From NCBI GenBank assembly GCA_030754315.1, contig JASMAO010000036.1, positions 1 to 7,239 on the forward strand: DNA of 7,239 bases. Reading direction: 5' to 3'. Position 1 is the first letter of the stretch; each line of letters begins with the position of its first letter. Below are positions 1-6,323 of the stretch, one piece after another. The notes under the pieces were generated by a model, which saw only the letters and a program-made list of their open reading frames with translations, had not been told where the DNA came from and did not search any database. Origin of the DNA: SAR202 cluster bacterium. GTDB taxonomy: Bacteria > Chloroflexota > Dehalococcoidia > Lucifugimonadales > JASMAO01. The position numbers and the translations under genes are program-made.

Positions 1-614
1 TCTGGAATACTTTGCTACAAAGAGGAGGCTGGTGGGACAGGTCAGCCACTTACGAAGGTAGTCTTCCAGCAATTCCGCAGCTTCCGGAAATTGCAATTCC
101 GCCGCCTAGCATAACTGACGACTTTGAATTTCACCTGATCCCATTCTCATCATCGGCAATTACAGATGGTCGAGGCGCACATCTTCCGTGGTTACAGGCT
201 ACCCCTGACCCGATAACAACAGCGACTTGGCAGACGTGGGTCGAAATTAACTTAAAAGTCGCACAGAAACTGGACATAAAAGAGGGAGACGTGATCAATG
301 TGGAGTCATCCAGAGGCTCAATTGAAGCCCTCGCCTATCCTCATCCAGCGGTAGCACCAAATGTCGTGTCTATACCATTCGGTCAAGGGCATGCTTCAGG
401 AGGGAGATACTCTGAAGGACGGGGGGCCAACGTTAACAACGTGCTGCTCTCACATACTGACAAAGATACCGGTGCCCTTGCGTGGGCTGCGACAAAGGTA
501 CGCATCTCGAAAACCGGAAACTGGACCAGACTGCCCAGGTTTGAAAACACTGCACCAGACCTGGCTGTTGACGAAAACCACCACATTATAGAATTAACGC
601 CGACTGATAGCTAA
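1..614 (+). CDS. Molybdopterin oxidoreductase, C-terminal part (ActB N-terminal-half-like), 5' partial
   Basis: The reading frame is already open at the left edge (codons in phase with base 3) and ends at TAA 612-614, so about 203 C-terminal residues are visible. They look like the C-terminal dinucleotide-binding beta-barrel domain of the DMSO-reductase/molybdopterin oxidoreductase superfamily. The cues are a WQTWVEIN stretch, then KLDIKEGDVINVES (the usual 'G-I-x-x-G-D-x-V' element), then SIPFGQGH and a GRYSEGRG loop. This spelling is typical of the molybdopterin-like half of ACIII subunit ActB and related complexes. In classical ActB the protein continues into an iron-sulfur domain; here it stops and that domain is a separate gene 40 bases downstream. 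Whether it binds molybdenum cannot be judged, because the catalytic domain lies outside the window; ActB itself is known to lack the cofactor. A TTG at 12 is not the real start. Family call is confident; the ACIII assignment rests on the neighbours. Confidence 0.85.
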   Translation, partial: WNTLLQRGGWWDRSATYEGSLPAIPQLPEIAIPPPSITDDFEFHLIPFSSSAITDGRGAHLPWLQATPDPITTATWQTWVEINLKVAQKLDIKEGDVINVESSRGSIEALAYPHPAVAPNVVSIPFGQGHASGGRYSEGRGANVNNVLLSHTDKDTGALAWAATKVRISKTGNWTRLPRFENTAPDLAVDENHHIIELTPTDS

Positions 615-644
615 ACGAGTATCCTGGACAAGCTGAATCCTATA

Positions 645-649
645 GGGAG
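645..649 (+). promoter_or_regulatory. Ribosome-binding site of the iron-sulfur subunit gene
   Basis: GGGAG lies 5 bases before ATG 655, within the purine-rich run GGGAGAAGAG. It fixes the start of the iron-sulfur gene and shows that this gene is independently initiated, not a frameshifted continuation of the molybdopterin-domain gene upstream. Confidence 0.7.
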
Positions 650-654
650 AAGAG

Positions 655-1401
655 ATGTCGAAAGAAAAAGAAAAATGGGGGATGGTCATCGACGTTGACA
701 AATGTATCAGCTGTCAGGCCTGTGTCGTCGCTTGTCAATCCGAGAACAACATCCCCATAAATTCCGAGGACATCTTCAACCAGCGGAGGGCAATCGAGTG
801 GATACGCGTTGAACGTTACTGGGAAGGGGAATTCCCTGACGTCAAAGCTCGTTTCATCCCAATCCTCTGCCAGCACTGTGGAGAAGCCCCCTGTGAACCA
901 GTGTGCCCAGTCTTTGCAACGTACCACAATGAAGAAGGGATGAACGTGCAAGTCTACAACCGCTGTATCGGTACACGGTTCTGCGCGAACAACTGCCCTT
1001 ACCATGTACGCTACTTTAACTTCTGGGAGCCAGAGTGGCCAGACAGTCTTAAAAACCAGCTTAACCCTGATGTAACAGTACGGAGCAGAGGCATAATGGA
1101 AAAATGCACATTCTGCATCCAAAGGATACGCCGATCAAAAATAGAGGCCTCCCGGGACGGCCGTGAAGAAGTCCAAGACGAGGCTCGCAGCATTAACCCT
1201 GCTTGTGTTAACGCTTGCCCGACGGAGACACTATACTTCGGTAACTTCAACGATGAAAACAGCAAGGTCTCAGAGCTCAAGAAGAAAGAAAATGGAGACC
1301 ATGGAAGAGGTTACAAGTTGCTTGATGAACTTGGTACCGAACCAAACGTAATCTACCTAAAGAAGGTTGATCCTTCTGCCAAGGAAGAGGCCCATGCATA
1401 A
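655..1401 (+). CDS. Four-cluster ferredoxin-like iron-sulfur subunit (ActB C-terminal-half / NrfC-DmsB type)
   Basis: 248 residues with the four cysteine motifs of the DmsB/NrfC/PsrB electron-transfer subunits: C17-C20-C23-C27; C72-C75-C80-C84; C104, C110, C114; and C151-C154 with C184-C188. The third motif reads CIGTRFC, with Thr107 where a [4Fe-4S] protein has cysteine. That leaves 15 ligands and predicts three [4Fe-4S] and one [3Fe-4S] cluster. This composition is established for ACIII ActB, so the gene is best read as the separated iron-sulfur half of ActB. There is no signal peptide or Tat motif; the protein would travel, if at all, with the molybdopterin subunit. It starts at ATG 655 behind GGGAG and overlaps the next gene by 8 bases. 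Expected role: carry electrons from the NrfD quinol site toward the haem subunit. Other complexes in the family (polysulfide, tetrathionate) remain possible, but DUF3341 and the c-type lipoprotein in the same operon favour the Act type. Confidence 0.92.
   Translation: MSKEKEKWGMVIDVDKCISCQACVVACQSENNIPINSEDIFNQRRAIEWIRVERYWEGEFPDVKARFIPILCQHCGEAPCEPVCPVFATYHNEEGMNVQVYNRCIGTRFCANNCPYHVRYFNFWEPEWPDSLKNQLNPDVTVRSRGIMEKCTFCIQRIRRSKIEASRDGREEVQDEARSINPACVNACPTETLYFGNFNDENSKVSELKKKENGDHGRGYKLLDELGTEPNVIYLKKVDPSAKEEAHA
1381..1390 (+). promoter_or_regulatory. Ribosome-binding site deciding the start of the first NrfD gene
   Basis: AAGGAAGAGG lies inside the last codons of the iron-sulfur gene, with AAGGA 8 bases before ATG 1394. 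It selects ATG 1394 over the in-frame TTG at 1367, which lacks such a site and would give a longer overlap. Confidence 0.65.
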
Positions 1402-2812
1402 CGGCGAAAGCCAAAACGGGCAGGCCAATTTGGCTACCCCAGCTGGAATTAACACCGACCTTCTGAAACGACACGGAAACACCGGCAAATTGTTCAGAAG
1501 CGTCCTACTCGTTACAGGAATCATGTTCCTAGTTGGAATCGTTGGGATAGTCCTACGCCTGCTAGAAGACGGCACGGAAAATACCAGAGTCTGGGGATAC
1601 CACGCCGCAGCTTTCGCCTTTATCTTAACAACGGCTCAGGGAGCAGTAATGGTAGCCATTGCACCGAGGATGGCCAAGGCCCACTGGCGACGCCCGATAT
1701 CGCGTGTCGCTGAGATGTTCGCAGTTGTAGGCATCGTTAATCTTCTTATGTTCATACCGCTGCTCAGCGTATTACCAAGTCTAGAGGATGGACGTCGCTC
1801 CTTATGGTTCTACAATGCTGCTGACCCAATACTCAGCAAGGTCCCAGTGTACACTCCCCATATTTGGGCTAGTCTATCCCTTATCTTCCTTGTGCTCAGT
1901 GGGCTCATGCTGCTATGGGTTTCCTCTCTTGCAGACCTGGCAACCATCAGGGACTCATCGTCCGGTCGGAAACACCGCTTTTTTGCTTGGCTAGCCAATG
2001 GCTGGCACGGAACCTCTAAACAATGGTTCATGAAGTACCACCGCATTGGAATCCTCGGAGCCTTCTACTTCATGATGCTAATCTTCACTCATTTCCTGAT
2101 TGCCACCGACTTTGATATGGCGCTGATACCTGGATGGATAGACGCTCTCTTTCCAATAACCCACGCGGCTAATTCGCTTCAAGCCGGCTGCGCAACAGTG
2201 ATAATAGCCATGTTTGTGCTCCGAAGATTTGGAGGATATGGCGACTGGATCGGACTAGATCAATTCTGGGGGCTGGGGAAGTTAATGTTTGCCCTGTCAT
2301 TGCTTTGGTTCTGGTTTTGGTTCTCAAGCTTCATAATTTTATGGTACGGATCTCGCCCCAACGAAGAGAGCGTCCTCAATTTAATTATTCGTGGTCCTTA
2401 TCAACCTGCATTTATGGCCGCGTTTATCCTTAATTTTATCGCCCCCCTGTTCATGATGATGTGGAATCCTGTGCGCAAAAGCATTTGGGGACCAACGCTT
2501 GTAGCGACGGGCATCCTTATCGGAACTTTTTTCGACAGGATACGGCTGTATGTATCCGCCTATTCAATACCCGGTATAGGAGATTCATCGGTAGACAAAC
2601 ACATGCTCCATGAAATACCACAGACAGTGATGCCACATTTTATTGATTACATGATCTGGGTCGGCGCCATAGGCGGATCTGTTTTTGTCTACATGCTTGC
2701 GACACGAATCTTCCCGATCATCAATATTTGGGAACAGAAAGAGCTTTTACTGTACAAGTTCCATAAAAAACTACACAGGACTGAAGTTCTGGTGCTCGGA
2801 AAGCCGGACTGA
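1394..2812 (+). CDS. NrfD/PsrC-type ten-helix quinol-interacting membrane subunit (first copy, ActF-like position)
   Basis: 472 residues with about ten hydrophobic helices, near 34-56, 67-91, 105-127, 155-178, 214-237, 258-276, 293-317, 338-357, 365-385 and 416-440. It belongs to the NrfD/PsrC superfamily, as shown by the repeated pattern of helix, WRRPISRVAE (97-106) after the second helix, SLADLATIRD after the fourth, and GTFFDRIR (residues 377-384) near the ninth. Such proteins bind quinol and pass its electrons to the iron-sulfur subunit; in ACIII the two copies are ActC and ActF. This copy is the more divergent: the position of the conserved Glu-Arg pair of ActC is Asp381-Arg382 here. 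Polar residues inside or beside helices (His233, Asp239, Asp241) are candidates for a proton path, but this is inference. The start is ATG 1394 with a strong ribosome-binding site. It ends one base before the next NrfD gene starts. Calling it ActF rather than a second ActC is tentative. Confidence 0.88.
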   Translation: MHNGESQNGQANLATPAGINTDLLKRHGNTGKLFRSVLLVTGIMFLVGIVGIVLRLLEDGTENTRVWGYHAAAFAFILTTAQGAVMVAIAPRMAKAHWRRPISRVAEMFAVVGIVNLLMFIPLLSVLPSLEDGRRSLWFYNAADPILSKVPVYTPHIWASLSLIFLVLSGLMLLWVSSLADLATIRDSSSGRKHRFFAWLANGWHGTSKQWFMKYHRIGILGAFYFMMLIFTHFLIATDFDMALIPGWIDALFPITHAANSLQAGCATVIIAMFVLRRFGGYGDWIGLDQFWGLGKLMFALSLLWFWFWFSSFIILWYGSRPNEESVLNLIIRGPYQPAFMAAFILNFIAPLFMMMWNPVRKSIWGPTLVATGILIGTFFDRIRLYVSAYSIPGIGDSSVDKHMLHEIPQTVMPHFIDYMIWVGAIGGSVFVYMLATRIFPIINIWEQKELLLYKFHKKLHRTEVLVLGKPD

Positions 2813-2813
2813 T

Positions 2814-4190
2814 ATGCAAGAGCACATCCAACTAGACCAAAAACAGATCAATGACGACCTGCTCTCGGGCGTACTCAGGACGCCTCGGTGGTGGCTGCCC
2901 GCAATTACCGTAGCTCTGCTGGTATTTCTAACCGGAATGGGAGCATTCGGTTACATGCTTAACAAAGGTGTCGGGGTCACCGGACTGAATCGTCCCGTTT
3001 TCTGGGGATTCTTCATGGTCAACTTTGTCTTCTGGATCGGTATCAGTCACGCAGGCATTATGATCTCCGCCATCCTCCGTCTGACACAGGCAGAATGGCG
3101 CAGGCCTATCACAAGAGCAGCGGAGGTTTTGACTGTTTTCTCACTCATGGCTGCCCTCATGGCCGCCCCGCTCGTACACGTTGGCCGTCCGTGGCGTGCA
3201 GGCCTCTGGGTATTCCCATACGACTTCGCTAGGGGTGTGTGGATAAATATCCGATCTCCTTTTATCTGGGACCCTAGCGCTGTGATGACCTATTTGACCG
3301 CAAGCACACTGTTTGTGCTAATCGCGCTCCTACCCGATTTGGCAGTTATACGAGACCGTACAACGGGACGGGCCAGAGTCTTATATAGCATACTGTGCCT
3401 TGGTTGGAGAGGAACGCCGCGACAATGGAAGTTGCAAGCCGTAGCCGGTATCCTCTTGTCGGCTTTAGTGCTTCCAGTCTTCGTTTCCGTACACAGCATC
3501 GTGTCATGGGACTTCGCCGTTCAGATTGGAACAGAGAGTTGGCACTCCACGATATTCGCACCCTATTTCATCATAGGAGCGATCCATTCTGGGGTCTCGG
3601 CAGTGGCCACAATAATGGTGCTCATGGTGTGGCTATGGAACTGGGATAAGTATCTTCGTCCTGACCACCTGGACGCCATAGGGCGTCTTCTTATCGTCGT
3701 GGCAACGACTTGGTTTTTCTTCTTCTTTGTAGAATGGATATTTGCCCTCTATACCCTCGAAGATCCTGAAATTGCTATGAGAGAACTCCAAGTTTTGCAA
3801 TGGCCATGGAGTGGTCTCTTTATACTGTTCCTGATCACAGCATTCTTTTTCCCTGTTCCCCTTTGGCTATTCAAGAAAGTTAGGCGTAGTTTCTTTTGGA
3901 TGTTTGTGACCACCATTTCAGTCAACGTCGGAATGTGGCTTGAACGCTTTTTAATTATCGTTCCAGGCACAATGCGTAAGCAACCCTTTGTCTTCGATTG
4001 GGGTAGTTACCACCCAAGCATAATGGAAATTTTGATGGTGGCTATGACCTTCGCGTGGGTCGTAATTGGACTGTTGCTATTTGCCAGAATATTCCCACTG
4101 ATACCACTGTTTGACATAAAAGAAGGCATGGTAGGAAGAGACGAAATCAAAATTGGCAGGCGTACTGTTCCTGCCTCCATACGTGAGTAG
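2814..4190 (+). CDS. actC: NrfD/PsrC-type ten-helix quinol-interacting membrane subunit (second copy, ActC-like)
   Basis: 458 residues with ten predicted helices, near 26-49, 61-90, 102-122, 155-176, 208-231, 248-272, 289-313, 331-352, 358-382 and 402-428. It matches ActC well: NRPVFWGFFMVNFVFWIGISHAG-type second helix (residues 59-81), EWRRPITRAAE (94-104), the HVGRPWR loop (122-128), DLAVIRDR and NVGMWLERF (371-379), whose Glu377-Arg378 pair is a hallmark of the ActC/NrfD group. Role: quinol oxidation at the membrane and probably part of a proton pathway; Glu307 within the phenylalanine-rich seventh helix is a notable buried acid. The start is ATG 2814, one base after the preceding TGA (2810-2812). 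The upstream GGAAAG is weak and about 10 bases away, so translation probably depends on ribosomes terminating on the previous gene. An in-frame start at 2685 would overlap that gene by 128 bases and is rejected. Sequence similarity to the first NrfD copy is limited mainly to the shared motifs, which suggests old paralogues. Confidence 0.92.
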   Translation: MQEHIQLDQKQINDDLLSGVLRTPRWWLPAITVALLVFLTGMGAFGYMLNKGVGVTGLNRPVFWGFFMVNFVFWIGISHAGIMISAILRLTQAEWRRPITRAAEVLTVFSLMAALMAAPLVHVGRPWRAGLWVFPYDFARGVWINIRSPFIWDPSAVMTYLTASTLFVLIALLPDLAVIRDRTTGRARVLYSILCLGWRGTPRQWKLQAVAGILLSALVLPVFVSVHSIVSWDFAVQIGTESWHSTIFAPYFIIGAIHSGVSAVATIMVLMVWLWNWDKYLRPDHLDAIGRLLIVVATTWFFFFFVEWIFALYTLEDPEIAMRELQVLQWPWSGLFILFLITAFFFPVPLWLFKKVRRSFFWMFVTTISVNVGMWLERFLIIVPGTMRKQPFVFDWGSYHPSIMEILMVAMTFAWVVIGLLLFARIFPLIPLFDIKEGMVGRDEIKIGRRTVPASIRE

Positions 4191-4193
4191 GAG
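4189..4193 (+). promoter_or_regulatory. Ribosome-binding site fixing a GTG start for actD
   Basis: AGGAG overlaps the stop codon of the previous gene (TAG 4188-4190) and stands 7 bases before GTG 4201. It favours GTG 4201 over the in-frame upstream start at 4153, which would overlap the NrfD gene by 38 bases. Confidence 0.75.
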
Positions 4194-4200
4194 TGCTGAA

Positions 4201-4728
4201 GTGGCAATTAGAAGCGTACTAGGACTATTTAACAACGAAGACACGGCCGCCGATGCTTTAGACGCCCTCAACGAGGCCGGGTTTGATCAGAGTGAGTACG
4301 AGGTTCTCACAGGAACCCCTTATCCTGAAGGAACTTTTGGTGAAGCTGAACCGGTCCACAAACTCTACCGGTTCCCCTTGATTGGCGCCGCCTGCGGCTT
4401 CATTGTCGGATTGCTGCTCACGTCTGGAACTCAGTTGGCATTCCCCCTGGTCACTGGTGGCAAGCCTATACTGTCGATACCTCCAATGGCCATAATCATG
4501 TATGAAGGTACAATGCTAGGCGCCATCCTTTTCACGGTGGTCGGTATCATCTTCGAATCAAGACTGCCTCGTCTGCTTATGGGTGCCTACAATACCAAGA
4601 TCACCGAAGGCGCCATCGGAGTTGCTGTTACCACTGACGAAACAAAAGTCAGCCAAGCTGAAGATGTGTTGAGGAATGCCGGTGCCGAGGATCTTAAACG
4701 GGGTTGGGAGACCGAACAAAACCGATGA
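4201..4728 (+). CDS. actD: ActD-like DUF3341 membrane subunit of the quinol:acceptor oxidoreductase
   Basis: 175 residues from a GTG start. The N-terminal part (about 4-50) has the DUF3341 layout: a short beta-strand VLGLFNNED, a helix ADALDALNEAGFD, then a strand with a TPYP turn. Two membrane helices follow, near 57-77 and 94-118, separated by FPLVTGGKPILSIPP; the 'GGKP...P' loop before the second helix is characteristic of ActD. The C-terminal part (from about 138) repeats a ferredoxin-like fold element, GVAVTTDE followed by the helix QAEDVLRNAGAEDL. ActD is known as a small two-helix subunit packed against ActC in ACIII; it has no cofactor and probably supports assembly or stability. DUF3341 is close to diagnostic for ACIII and its relatives, so this gene is the main reason for calling the locus Act-type. 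It is joined to the next gene by an ATGA overlap (4725-4728). Confidence 0.9.
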   Translation: MAIRSVLGLFNNEDTAADALDALNEAGFDQSEYEVLTGTPYPEGTFGEAEPVHKLYRFPLIGAACGFIVGLLLTSGTQLAFPLVTGGKPILSIPPMAIIMYEGTMLGAILFTVVGIIFESRLPRLLMGAYNTKITEGAIGVAVTTDETKVSQAEDVLRNAGAEDLKRGWETEQNR

Positions 4729-5393
4729 CCAGTACGGTATTTAAAGCAACTGATCACCACCGCAACCGGCGTAGATTGCCTCTAACGGTATTGCTTATGC
4801 TGGCATTAATGACCCTGCCATTGGTAACCGCCGGCTGCTGGAACCTGAGGACCGGTGAGGCCTCAATCCACGGCATAGCAAACTTCACACTGCCCGCATT
4901 CCCACAGACTGGATCCCACAAAGTTGTCGTCTTCTCTGAGATGCACTATAGCCCTTCGTTTAAATCACAGGAGGGACCAAGACTTCTGCCGCCACCGGAC
5001 TCCGTACCCAGAACGGGCAGGGAGCTTAAATACTCAACCCTCCAAGAGTACGCCGGCCTAACCAACCCTAACCAAACCTTCACCCATACCGAGGCTAAGG
5101 AGCTTTACCGTGTCAACTGCCTGGTCTGCCATGGACCGAATATGACCGGGGACGGGCCCATTGTCCCGATGATAAACAAAGGCCCATTGCCAACCGACCT
5201 GATGTCTGAAATATCCATAAATGCGACTGATGGTGAGTTGTTCGCCTTTATCTCAAAAGGCGGACGTCAGGGGCTATCAGCGAAACAAGTAGGAAGGGAT
5301 TCCACTTCCCCCATGCCGGAATTTGGATTGTTGCTTAAAGAAGAAGAACGCTGGCAATTGGTACAATACCTACGTGAAATGCAATCCCGGTAG
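4725..5393 (+). CDS. actE: ActE-like monohaem cytochrome c lipoprotein
   Basis: 222 residues from ATG 4725. A basic N-terminus (HHRNRRR) is followed by a hydrophobic stretch (about 18-34) and a lipobox VTAGC with the lipidated cysteine at 38, so the mature protein is anchored outside the cytoplasmic membrane. There is a single haem c motif, CLVCH (Cys132, Cys135, His136), followed by GPNMTGDGP as in class I cytochromes. The likely distal ligand is Met197 in SPMPEFG, and the C-terminal helix EERWQLVQYLREM completes the fold. Between lipobox and haem lies a proline-rich region with EMHYSP and PRTGRE; ActE proteins commonly show an MH..P element and a short 'VPRTG/VARG' turn here. Role: accept electrons from the iron-sulfur arm and deliver them to a soluble cytochrome or oxidase. 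The start overlaps the actD stop (ATGA), implying coupled translation; a TTG at 4704 with its own weak context is a less likely start. Last gene of the operon. Confidence 0.93.
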   Translation: MTSTVFKATDHHRNRRRLPLTVLLMLALMTLPLVTAGCWNLRTGEASIHGIANFTLPAFPQTGSHKVVVFSEMHYSPSFKSQEGPRLLPPPDSVPRTGRELKYSTLQEYAGLTNPNQTFTHTEAKELYRVNCLVCHGPNMTGDGPIVPMINKGPLPTDLMSEISINATDGELFAFISKGGRQGLSAKQVGRDSTSPMPEFGLLLKEEERWQLVQYLREMQSR

Positions 5394-5398
5394 CTATA

Positions 5399-5461
5399 GG
5401 GCACTGATACACAACTTGCAGGAACGATAGATCGGTGATTATTGCCCAGAATCAGTGACCC
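5399..5461. terminator. Possible stem-loop between the convergent genes
   Basis: GGGCACTGAT (5399-5408) can pair with ATCAGTGACCC (5451-5461), giving a ten-base-pair stem with one bulged A at 5458 around a 42-base loop. A second imperfect copy, ATCGGTG (5431-5437), and TGCCC (5443-5447) could compete for the left arm. It lies between the ends of actE and the repressor gene, reaching about 23 bases into the latter. Neither strand shows a T-run after the stem, so it is not a standard intrinsic terminator. It could protect mRNA ends or help termination in both directions. Confidence 0.25.
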
Positions 5462-6170
5462 AAATACGGGTTGCGACCTCGTACCCGACTACTACGTCTT
5501 CTCCCATACATAGAAGTGTGATCACTCCTCTGTAGGAAGCAGTCTCTTTGATAGCGATGGACTCTCCTGGAATCAAGGCATTATTGACCAGGAACTCCAA
5601 TAACATTTCGTCGTCCTCAGGAACAGACCGAACGACCACTTCGCTTCCCTCAGGCACCGTGCTCAAAGCCATCAAGTTCTTAGGTTGCACATAACCGCTA
5701 CCTGGAATAGGGTGGCCGAAGGGACAAGTTGTTGGGTTACCTAACCGATCGATTATCTTCTTTTCGAGATCTTGGGATATAGCATGCTCTAATCTATGGG
5801 CCTCAACATGCGATTTATGCAGCTCTAAACCTAGGAGGTCAACAACCATCCTCTCCGCCAAACGGTGCCTACGCACCATACTTTCAGCAACGCAACGTCC
5901 TCTAAGGGTAAGGAGAACCTCCTTGTCCATAGTTATCTCGACTAGGCTTTCACGAGCCATACGCCGTACCATGGCACCAACCGATGGGAGTGAAGTGCCT
6001 AAACCCTCTCCTTCAGGCAAACGCTTGAGTTGATCAGAAAGCTCCGTGAGGGTCACTCTTCGGTTCTGCTCACCAAGCTGGAAAATTGACAGAAGGTAGT
6101 TTTCAACGCCCATAGACAAGCGTACCGTAGGCGAATCGGATATTTTCTGTTTTTTTCTAGATGGCGTCAC
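5439..6170 (-). CDS. DtxR/IdeR-family metal-dependent transcriptional repressor with FeoA-like C-terminal domain
   Basis: 243 residues from GTG 6170 (minus strand). The layout is that of full-length DtxR/IdeR. A winged helix-turn-helix spans about 20-90 (GVENYLLSIFQLGE, then the SLPSVGAMVRRM recognition helix). A dimerisation and metal-binding helical domain follows, about 95-160, with RHRLAERM, SHVEAHRLEH and NPTTCPFGHPIPGSG. A FeoA/SH3-like domain occupies about 166-240. Metal-ligand positions by comparison with IdeR: His102, Glu106 and His121 match the ancillary site; Glu128 and His129 match two primary ligands. His125 replaces the usual Cys, and Asn24 stands where IdeR has Met10 and MntR has Asp8. 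The N-terminus is about 19 residues longer than usual and basic, and a ten-residue insert (LPEGEGLGTS) precedes the recognition helix. Family role: metal-loaded (iron or manganese) repression of uptake genes. Targets cannot be read here; it converges on the iron-rich Act operon but has its own promoter. Met20 is a possible alternative start. Confidence 0.9.
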   Translation of the reverse strand: MTPSRKKQKISDSPTVRLSMGVENYLLSIFQLGEQNRRVTLTELSDQLKRLPEGEGLGTSLPSVGAMVRRMARESLVEITMDKEVLLTLRGRCVAESMVRRHRLAERMVVDLLGLELHKSHVEAHRLEHAISQDLEKKIIDRLGNPTTCPFGHPIPGSGYVQPKNLMALSTVPEGSEVVVRSVPEDDEMLLEFLVNNALIPGESIAIKETASYRGVITLLCMGEDVVVGYEVATRIWVTDSGQ

Positions 6171-6180
6171 CGACCTGAAT

Positions 6181-6185
6181 TCCTT
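6181..6185 (-). promoter_or_regulatory. Ribosome-binding site of the DtxR-family gene
   Basis: On the minus strand AAGGA stands 10 bases before the GTG at 6170, inside the purine run AAGAAAGAAGGAA. It supports GTG as the start rather than the internal ATG at 6113. Confidence 0.55.
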
Positions 6186-6208
6186 CTTTCTTGCAGGGCA
6201 AGTTCGAC

Positions 6209-6236
6209 ATTATCACGTGGCTCCAACACTAGTCAA
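6209..6236 (-). promoter_or_regulatory. Sigma70-type promoter of the DtxR-family gene
   Basis: Read on the minus strand, TTGACT (6236-6231) and GATAAT (6214-6209) are separated by 16 bases; each matches consensus at five of six positions. The transcript should begin near 6202, giving a leader of about 30 bases with the ribosome-binding site properly placed. I see no 19-base IdeR-type palindrome over it, so autoregulation is not evident. Confidence 0.6.
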
Positions 6237-6305
6237 CGAGCCTGTGTAAATGACCCCAATCCAGTAATAGTTGCGTAGTGGCACTAATTCGAGACAGCAT
6301 TTTGT

Positions 6306-6314
6306 TGCTATAAT
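6306..6314 (+). promoter_or_regulatory. Extended -10 promoter of the membrane-protein gene
   Basis: TGCTATAAT is a perfect -10 hexamer (TATAAT, 6309-6314) preceded by the TGn extension. No good -35 is seen; TTCGAG at 6288 has a poor match and a 15-base spacer. The extended motif commonly compensates for this. Transcription should begin near 6321, two to four bases before the GTG at 6324. Confidence 0.6.
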
Positions 6315-6323
6315 AGTCGTAAG

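Noticed and set aside
640..1122. A 160-codon open frame on the minus strand
   Set aside because: It lies wholly antisense to the iron-sulfur gene, which has all four cysteine motifs; the antisense translation has no recognisable features and arises from the codon use of the real gene.
1..1401. Molybdopterin and iron-sulfur genes as one ActB gene broken by a frameshift
   Set aside because: The first ends cleanly at TAA 612 and the second has its own ATG, a strong ribosome-binding site and a normal ferredoxin-subunit N-terminus, so a natural split is the simpler reading.
2685..2813. Upstream in-frame extension of the ActC-like gene
   Set aside because: It would overlap the previous NrfD gene by 128 bases and add residues unlike any ActC N-terminus; ATG 2814 fits the family start.
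3290..3561. Two overlapping minus-strand open frames of about 70 codons inside the ActC-like gene
   Set aside because: They are low-complexity basic translations antisense to clear membrane-helix coding sequence, with no start context.
4111..4116. TTGACA, a perfect -35-like hexamer near the end of the ActC-like gene
   Set aside because: No -10-like hexamer follows at 15-19 bases; it encodes part of the conserved FDIKEG tail.
6171..6323. IdeR/DtxR-box-like palindrome in the divergent intergenic region
   Set aside because: Scanned by eye; the ACTAGT core near 6229-6234 has non-palindromic flanks, and nothing resembling the TTAGGTTAG half-site pair was found.
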